From Notospermus geniculatus (Eukaryota; Nemertea; Pilidiophora; Heteronemertea; Lineidae), in contig NMRB01000492.1 of the NCBI GenBank assembly GCA_002633025.1, forward strand, positions 192,589 through 256,588: 64,000 bases of DNA, read 5' to 3'. The number at the start of each line of letters is the position of its first letter. Position 1 is the first letter of the stretch. Positions 57,738 through 64,000 of the stretch are shown piece after piece. Under the pieces are notes generated by a model. That model was given only the letters and a program-made list of their open reading frames with translations, searched no databases and was not told where the DNA came from. The position numbers and the translations under genes were made by a program.

Positions 57738-57871
57738 AAATGAAACTGTGGCATGGTAAATGGCCTGCAAAGAGCCAAGCAACTTGTACAATTATGTTAT
57801 TAATAACATTAATTTAAAATTGATTCTATCATTCTTTCGCCGCTAGCGGAAATTTCCTCACAAACAAGCAA

Positions 57872-58111
57872 GACGATTCCCGAATTCGCAGATCTGCGCA
57901 CTTCCGCCGAAATCTCAACCAGAACCTCGATCTGAAACCGGTGACGTGACGCAATCCATGATTCGGCTATTGTTGACTCTGACGCAACGTCTTCGAAGTC
58001 ACTGTCGTGAGGTTTTCTGCGTCACGTCATTCAGCTTGAGATCGAGGTTATGGTTGAGATTTCGGCGGAAGTGCGCAGATCTTTGTCGTTTACGTCAATT
58101 TGAGAACGATC
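57872..58111. mobile_element. TCGCAGATCTGCGCAC-family palindromic MITE (copy 2)
   Basis: CGAATTCGCAGATCTGCGCA, TTCCGCCGAAATCTCAACCA and AACCTCGATCTGAAACC in the left arm are mirrored in the right arm, which ends TTTGAGAACGATC. About 240 bp, starting 135 bp after the TRIM stop, so it may lie in the transcript's 3' UTR. Confidence 0.8.
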
Positions 58112-58941
58112 TATTTAACTTTACCATGAAAACTGATAAGAGTAATATAATAATAATGATAAGAAGAAGAGGCATTTACATGTAGGTGCTCGTTGTCACG
58201 TGTTCTCGACAATCAGTGGCACGTTCGATTTAACTGTGAATCGATACTTATGATATTTTTAAAAGACTGAAACACAAAGTAAGTAAACTGTCATGATAGC
58301 AACATGTGGACAAGTTCCATACAACTGACCCCAGAAGCTCACTGACAAGGGTGGCCTCTACACCACTCGAAGTATTACTAACGCCTTTTGTACACGATCT
58401 CAAACCCTTCCTCAGATTTTCGGAATATGCTCAACACATGCTAAACCCCGATTCACACTGTCAAAGCTTTGATCTAATTTTCTGAATAGGCCAAAAATTA
58501 AGGCCCAAGGCTTCCATATAATAATCTATCTATCTATATTAAGTCCTTATGCTGTATATCGTCAAAGAATGAGCTCAAAAATTTGACTGTGGGTCTACAT
58601 TTAAGCCCAATCAGGCCTGAACGTGAATTTTTTTAAAATCGCACGGGAAATTCGCAAAGCTCCCGTAATTCCAACGCAGGCACCAATCCGATTGTTCGAT
58701 GCCAAAAGGATAGACGTTCGCTTTGGCGTTTCGGTGGGCTTTACGAAAACACTCTCTTGTCGTGTATGTTCATGTACACGTATGGAAACTGAGGTGCAGG
58801 GTTTTTCTATGCATTCAATACATGTAGAATAGAACTGGCTATCGACTGGCCACCTGCTGACAAAAAAAAGTCAATCAAACGGCGGAAAGATGCACAGTGG
58901 GTAAAAAACAAAGGGTCGCTTTTTGTGACTACATCTTGCAG
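58112..58941. other. Intergenic; nothing firm
   Basis: A short TCTA microsatellite sits near 58523-58536. No gene is recognised. Confidence 0.5.
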
Positions 58942-59106
58942 GATGTTCGGCGGCAGATTGATGATGACATGTCTGTCCCTGGCGAGAATACACCTCCCAG
59001 TTCAGTCTGCACTCTTGTGGTGGCAGGTGACGGATCTTTAGCCAACTCAAGCGAACATCAAACAGTCAGGAAGAATACGCCAATCGGTCCAATGCATTTA
59101 GATTGA
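58942..59106 (+). other. Possible terminal exon, unassigned
   Basis: ACATCTTGCAG is acceptor-like and is followed by 54 open codons beginning DVRRQIDDDMSVPGENTPPS and ending in TGA. The composition looks protein-like, but there is no upstream partner exon and no recognised family. Confidence 0.2.
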
Positions 59107-59157
59107 TTCCCGTCGGTAGAACACTACTTCGGTCGTGGATAGGGAGGCAGCACACAT

Positions 59158-59310
59158 TAGTGAGGTTTAGAAATCAAACGATAAACGTAAGCGTTAACAA
59201 CAACGTTGTTTCTTTACCCAAAATGCAATATAAAACCTGGTGAATGTGTAGTATGAAAAATAACGTTGTCGTAAAGTTTACGTTTATCGTTTGATTTCTA
59301 AACCTACGTA
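59158..59310. mobile_element. AATCAAACGATAAACG-family palindromic MITE (copy 3)
   Basis: GAGGTTTAGAAATCAAACGA is mirrored by TCGTTTGATTTCTAAACC. The arms carry CGTTAACAACAACGTTG and AACGTTGTCGTAAAG. Confidence 0.8.
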
Positions 59311-60206
59311 TTGACTTCCTCTGTGCGCTCGGGCCCAGGCACGTCTGCTACCTCATGGTAGGCTATACAGGTACTATACATGTGTCTTCAAGGTCTGGTA
59401 AAAAGGCGATTTCAGTGCTTTTCAAGGCGTTTCTAGCATAAATATAATGATCTCTGTTTAGACTATTTATTGTTCGCTCTTCCTGTTATTCATTCTTGTT
59501 GGTGATACGGTGGTAGATTGCGGTGTAGTGAAAACCAGGCTTAAGATATGACATTAGAATAGAATCATGAACCATTCAAACCATTACTGCTCGTTGTTTT
59601 GTTTTTCCACAAGAGGTTACAACATGATGCTGAGTCGGCCTATATCCACGAAAATTCCAGTTTTCCACCAAGGACGATTTGCTTGCCCGACCATCTGTCA
59701 ACTCTCCAAACTGATGAAGCTCTTTGAATCTCTCAACAATGCGGACTTTGAATTGCCTCATTGCCATATTCCGCATTCTGCCCGGGTGCATTTGGTTTAA
59801 TCTAAAACCTCATATAGAAATGTCAAGAACGAGCGGCCAATCCATAGCATTTTCCAAAACATTCAATAATACTGACAAAATCTATCTGAGCAATTCATCC
59901 CGAGTCATTGGGAAGCATCCGATGGTTATCGGTATTGGCAGACCGTATTTGTGGCCCGCCTGATCACAAATCGCACACGATAACACGATTTATCACGATC
60001 GTCAATTCATTATTGATGGCTGCTTACATTTTGAAAATCTCGTTCGATTGGACGGTTGTTAAAGCACTCAAGTGTACATGTAGACTTTGAAATTTAAGCT
60101 GTTTGTTCACTGGCGAGAATGCTCCAACATTTGAAAAACAAACCTGAGCAACATGATCTTTTGATCCCGTATGCATCGTCTCCAGGAGTAACTTCAACAA
60201 TGTCCA
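59311..60206. other. Intergenic; nothing firm
   Basis: Mirror-image frames at 59567-59800 have no recognised motif. A GTGAAAACCAGGCTTAA end-like motif of the TTAA family lies near 59529. Confidence 0.45.
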
Positions 60207-60410
60207 CCATTGCTGACGTCGCCATCACGCAAAGCCGGGGCAAAATGCATTGCTGACGTCGTCCTATGACGCAAAGCCGGGGCAAAATGCATTGCTGACG
60301 TCGTCCTACGACGCAAAGCGGGGGCAAAATGCGTTGTTGACGTCGTCCTATGACGCAAAGCCGGGGCAAAATGCATTGTTGACGTCGTCCTATGACGCAA
60401 AGCCGCGGAA
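60207..60410 (+). repeat. 42-bp minisatellite, about five units
   Basis: GACGCAAAGC recurs at 60226 (one mismatch), 60268, 60310, 60352 and 60394, an exact 42-bp period. Each unit holds TTGCTGACGTCGTCCTATGA and GGGGCAAAATGCATTG. Because 42 is divisible by 3, open frames persist on both strands (plus: a 14-residue repeat with LLTSSYDAKPGQ), but composition and lack of start context argue against a gene. Confidence 0.85.
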
Positions 60411-60540
60411 CAAAACGTGCAACCCAACAGAACGGTCGATGTTACGTCGTGGAAACGATGAATACACAGGCCAACAACAAATTCATGAATAGGAGCAGTC
60501 AGCCGCGCATATTGCTAACAGAACTTTAAGCTTGTTAGCA

Positions 60541-60672
60541 CAGTCTTAGCGGACCAAATGTACAGTAAATCTATTATGATCGCTGCTCGATCGATAATGA
60601 CTGGGTCCGCTAGATGCATTGAATTGGGCCCTAGTGACACCTAGTGGTCAACTCGCTGACAGCTCCTATTAG
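60541..60672 (-). repeat. Dispersed repeat, uninterrupted copy (inverted)
   Basis: The complement reads GGAGCTGTCAGCGAGTTGAC, ACTAGGTGTCACTAGGGCCC and AATTCAATGCATCTAGCGGA. It matches 62604-62653 joined directly to 63020-63107, so it is the pre-insertion form of that repeat. Confidence 0.7.
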
Positions 60673-60781
60673 CAACATTTCAACATGTTGGAAAACTTAT
60701 TTTTGACAACTTGGAGTTTTAACTCTGAATATTGAAAAAAAGTTTTGAAAAATGTTGCCAAAATCGTCCTGTCATGCCTGT

Positions 60782-60919
60782 CTAAAGGCCCGTTTCCACT
60801 TGAGCGTTTTACGCCGCGTTTTGACGCTTCGCCCATTGTTTGCAAGCAGAGCGGCGGAAAATAACAAAAGATTTGACGCATCACGCGGCGTAAAACGCTC
60901 TAGTGGAAACGGGCCTTAA
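60782..60919. mobile_element. 138-bp TTAA-type MITE (GGCCCGTTTCCACT)
   Basis: AAAGGCCCGTTTCCACTTGA, then GCGTTTTACGCCGCG at the left, is mirrored by CGCGGCGTAAAACGC, then TCTAGTGGAAACGGGCC and TTAA. The left TTAA has decayed to CTAA. It is non-coding. Confidence 0.8.
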
Positions 60920-61460
60920 GCGGTGTGTAAAGTTCCATGAAGTCTGAAGTTCCATGAAGTCGAAGTCTATCCATGCGAATGCTCATGTTTCCAATTCTGA
61001 GTACAACTGTGTTGAGTCGAATCGATTGCACCCCCTGCCCTGGGGTCTAACCAGCATCAGACAATGAAAACTAATCGTAGCGCAGTGTGTCTCAGACATT
61101 GTTTTTCAATTACCGAAGTGGCAGCTGACTCTAATGACCCGTTCGTCGGGATTAGCGAAAAATTCACACAGCGCACTGTAACGTTAGTGGGTTCCAGGTC
61201 GCAAAGGTTGTTGCTGACGGCGTCAAACTTGATGTGGTCGGCGTTTGTGCATTCTAAGTAGTTTGTGACGGCAGCAGCTATTATATATCAACCCAAACTT
61301 TGACTTTACCTTTAGCATTTGTGCCTACAGCCTGCGTTACATCGAAATAAGTATAGGCCCAAATGTGTTGAATAAAAAAATATAGTATTATAGTATGCTC
61401 TTCAAGGTGTCAAAATTCTCATGCAGTACCTGCAAAAGTCGTGCGGCACTATCTCAAAAA
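60920..61460. other. Intergenic; nothing recognised
   Basis: A short AAGTTCCATGAAGTC duplication is at about 60929-60961. There is no gene evidence. Confidence 0.5.
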
Positions 61461-61659
61461 CCAATGGGAGACTTTCCTGCCGTTAGAGGCCACCACTAGC
61501 GGTCCTAGAACGTCATTTGACGTCACAGAGAAGAAATACACGCCATGACGTCATCCATAATGACGTGGAGGCCATGACTTACTTCTGTGACGTCAAATTT
61601 TGTGACGTTAGCAGGACCGCTAACAGGCGACCTCTAACGGCAGTAAAGTGTCCCACTGG
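61461..61659. mobile_element. Palindromic MITE with CTGCCGTTAGAGG ends
   Basis: CCAATGGGAGACTTTCCTGC, then CGTTAGAGG and AGCGGTCCT, is mirrored by AGGACCGCT, CCTCTAACGGCAG and TAAAGTGTCCCACTGG. The interior has four to five GACGTCA-type motifs. A second copy enters the window end at 63836. Confidence 0.8.
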
Positions 61660-62603
61660 AAGCAGAAAATGTCATTTTTACCGCAGCCCCGTTTGATATG
61701 ATAAACATCTCGACTTCAGACAATCCTGATTAAAAATCAACTTCTCCTCCGGCAGGTAATTTATATCATTTTAAGTCAACGTCTTGTATATTGAATTATA
61801 TGATGATATCAAATTTTGTTCTTGTAGACATGCCACTATTTATATTCGTTTGATGTTGTCGGTTTTGAGAGGGAAAATGCAATCAACATGCGTGATAAGC
61901 AAATAACCCGACTGGAGAAGATCACATCTCATTTGCATATGGTACTTCTCAAGGTTGAAGAAGATCAGCTCGAATGTTCGACACACCCGTCTGAGCAGAA
62001 CCAGTTGGTCTGCGACACCTGACCAGAGAACCAGTCCCAAAGACCCACAATCTCACAGCAGCCGGAGAACACATGAATAATTGAACAAATTGCTTCAGCA
62101 GACCTTCCCATCCGTGCTAAGGCGCTCTCCCAGGGCACTTACCAATGACAGTATATCATGAAAGTAAAAGACATCTCGCCCGAAGAGAAAGGCGTAACGA
62201 GATGGACATTTTCTTTGAGATCCACCCGTCCCCGTATAGACATCCCATGAGGCATTAACAAACAATGGCCAATGAGGGCCTCTTTTTGGGAAGATCAAAG
62301 TCGTCCATATATCGTTATCCCCCAAGTCCATATTAACCATTCATATGGCCAAGAAACTAGTAATGACCACACTAATAGCCAATAACGCTGTTATTCCTGT
62401 TTGCTGCGCTCCATCGAAAGAAAATAACACCAAGATATTTTTGGCACCCGTCCGCCTCTCCCTAATTAGGTAAGCGGTTATATGTACTTTGCATCAGTTT
62501 CCTTTTCTTAATGTCACCATAGCACAAGACTATCGTTTGGGAGGCCGGGTGGGGCAAAACTCATCAAATTTATTGGCAACACTAATCCAGAATTTGCTGT
62601 GGA
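61660..62603. other. Intergenic; a splice-bounded open stretch noted
   Basis: On the minus strand the frame 62340-62095 (WTTLIFPKRGPHWPLFVNAS...) runs into a strong GTAAGT donor, but no acceptor or partner exon is evident and no family is recognised. Confidence 0.4.
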
Positions 62604-63147
62604 CTAATAGGAGCTGTCAGTGAGTTGACCAATAGGTGTCACTACGGCCCAATGAGGATGGCGTAATTTTTTTATCCCGACAGGTCGGCGCTGCGAGCGA
62701 TGTGACCTGAGCGACGTCATTGACGTCATTTTAGGTGTTGACGTTGCGTCATGAGAAAATGACCTGTACATTTTTCTACAGAAATAATGACACAAAAACG
62801 TTCCTATTATCGCCATCGTGTCTCTTATTTTAAGAAAAGGCGTAATGCGATTAAAAGAAAATTTCATCTGCTACACGATGATGTAAGTTTTACTCTCGGG
62901 TGACCAAAACAAACGGGTTATTTTCATGCCAGAAATAAATGGAAATAATGTTAGAAAAACGACATTTTGGTCACAACGCTCGCAGCGACGCCGTGTGGTG
63001 CTAGTACTACGCCGTCCTCATTCAATGCATAGTGGACCCATTCATTCTTGATTGAGCACCAATCAAGAGCAGTTTCTTTTGTATTGGTCCGCTAGAACTG
63101 TGCTGCCATCTTTTGGCAATATGCGCGGCTGACTGCTCCTTTCAACA
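62604..63147 (+). repeat. Dispersed repeat interrupted by a 366-bp element
   Basis: The flanks 62604-62653 and 63020-63147 form one repeat when joined, as shown by the uninterrupted copies at 60541-60672 and 17006-17155. Confidence 0.75.
62654..63019. mobile_element. 366-bp MITE inserted in the dispersed repeat
   Basis: GAGGATGGCGTAAT at the left and the complement of GAGGACGGCGTAGT at the right form the tips. GACAGGTCGGCGCTGCGAGC pairs loosely with GCTCGCAGCGACGCC near the right tip. AT is present on both sides and once in the uninterrupted copy, suggesting a 2-bp target duplication. Related to 10733-10920. Confidence 0.75.
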
Positions 63148-63506
63148 CAGGATACACTTTCGACTGGTTCCCTGCTGTATTGTACATGTATGTACGTACA
63201 TGTACATGTACATAACCATGGGTGTGTCATCATTTCGCCGAAGGCAGACGTATGTGAAATTAGTCTCCCGAAATGCCATCACCGCCTCCGGCGAGTAGCA
63301 GGGGACATCATTAATGATAAAGATCAGGGGGGTCATGGTGATTAGGGCATTGAATCCATCCTTTTCTTGGACATTTATAGCTCACTAGGGACGATGATAG
63401 ATCAAGCTCTCTAGCCGCGATCTAGCTGTTCTCAGCAGTCGCAGAGTAGTGATTGGAAAGTAGTGTACGGGATCTTATCATTTTTCACGAGTAGTTACAA
63501 GACAAT
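63148..63506. other. Intergenic with ACATGTA palindrome cluster
   Basis: TACATGTATGTACGTACATG followed by TACATGTACAT (63183-63213) is a run of nested palindromes. Nothing else is seen. Confidence 0.5.
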
Positions 63507-63750
63507 AGACCATTCTCAAATTCGCAGATCTGCGCACTTCCGCCGAAATCTCAACCAGAACCTCGATCTGAAACCAGCTGACGTGACGCCATCCATGATT
63601 CAGCAATGGTCGAGTCTGACACAACGTCTTCGACGTCACTATTGTGGGGTTGTTTGCGTCACGTCATTCAGTTTCAGACCGAGGTTGTGGTTGAGATTTC
63701 GGCGGAAGTGCGCAGATCTTTGTCGTTTACGTCAATTTGAGAACGGTCGT
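63507..63750. mobile_element. TCGCAGATCTGCGCAC-family palindromic MITE (copy 3, fullest)
   Basis: GACCATTCTCAAATTCGCAG at the left and CAATTTGAGAACGGTC at the right. The arms share AGATCTGCGCACTTCCGCCG and AAATCTCAACCA. The 244-bp element is the best reference for the family; reading frames across it recur in copy 2 and are not genes. Confidence 0.85.
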
Positions 63751-63835
63751 TTCGTCTCTTCGTTCTCCCCCGATAGAAATGAAGTGCAATTGAGTTCAGG
63801 CGGCTGAATTAAAGGGAGCCTGCAGGCAGCGACCT

Positions 63836-64000
63836 ATTCACTGCCGTTAGAGGCCGCCTGTTAGCGGCCTCAGAACGTCACTGAAACGGAGCCAAGGTTA
63901 AAACTAACGATTTTGAAGAGATAGTTTAATATTAACGTCATTTCAGTAGCCAACGATACGTCAATGACGTCACATGGCATTTAGTTTCCAGCCGAGGACA
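63836..64000. mobile_element. CTGCCGTTAGAGG-family MITE, cut by the window end
   Basis: CACTGCCGTTAGAGGCCGCC and TGTTAGCGGCCTCAGAACGT repeat the left end of 61461-61659. The right end lies beyond the window. Confidence 0.65.

Noticed and set aside
57946-58185. Frame shared with 63463-63807
   Set aside because: Both lie inside copies of the same palindromic MITE.
60094-60492. Frames with 14-residue repeats
   Set aside because: Produced by the 42-bp minisatellite, open on both strands; no gene signals.
62095-62340. Minus-strand exon ending at a GTAAGT donor
   Set aside because: No acceptor, no partner exon and no family; kept only as a note.

Overview
The window looks like nuclear DNA from an invertebrate animal, probably an aquatic one. 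Genes have GT-AG introns and AATAAA-type signals. Coding DNA is a small fraction, and many short palindromic DNA-transposon relics (MITEs) lie between genes. A lancelet, hemichordate, echinoderm or lophotrochozoan would all fit (TRIM-type genes, abundant ACATGTA-type palindromes, strong heterozygosity), but the sequence alone does not settle the species.

Two genes can be read with confidence. At 285-3474 (+) a six-exon gene encodes a complete 470-residue major-facilitator transporter of the monocarboxylate-transporter (SLC16) type. Its introns carry a MITE, a tRNA-like relic and a MITE fragment. At 55716-57737 (+) an intronless reading frame encodes a 673-residue TRIM protein: RING, B-box-like zinc module, B-box 2, coiled coil and a C-terminal NHL-like propeller region. 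Two weaker candidates lie on the minus strand. One is a first exon at 13060-13164 for a tiny secreted peptide precursor (signal peptide, acidic spacer, then an RYG-RKKR amidation/cleavage-like end). The other is a phase-matched exon pair at 32984-33179 and 32061-32237 for an N-terminally hydrophobic, cysteine-bearing protein.

Most of the rest is repeats. I could define about fifteen families from copies or inverted arms inside the window. These include a GAGGTTCTTCAC-ended MITE (ten copies), an AATCAAACGATAAACG-armed MITE (three), a TCGCAGATCTGCGCAC-armed MITE (three), several TTAA-bounded elements, a hAT-like element, and a repeat interrupted by a 366-bp element whose uninterrupted versions also occur in the window. 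Several unrelated elements carry TGACGTCA (CRE/ATF-type) palindromes. Minisatellites occur at 14480, 27665, 43221, 46975, 54941, 55110 and 60207.

From 32 to 52.6 kb the window contains three large direct repeats whose junctions fall on assembly gaps (single N at 33558 and 37338; 115 N at 47562-47676; single N at 51637). This is best read as allelic or overlapping contigs placed side by side rather than genuine tandem duplication. Features in this interval are therefore probably counted two or three times.

Layout: 0-4.2 kb transporter gene; 4.2-13 kb sparse, with MITEs; 13 kb peptide exon beside a 580-bp MITE; 14-31 kb repeats and minisatellites with no firm gene; 32-35 kb candidate minus-strand gene (duplicated); 35.7-39 kb and 42.6-52.6 kb redundant contigs; 53-55.5 kb repeats; 55.7-57.7 kb TRIM gene; 57.8-64 kb repeats. 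I see no functional link between the two main genes.
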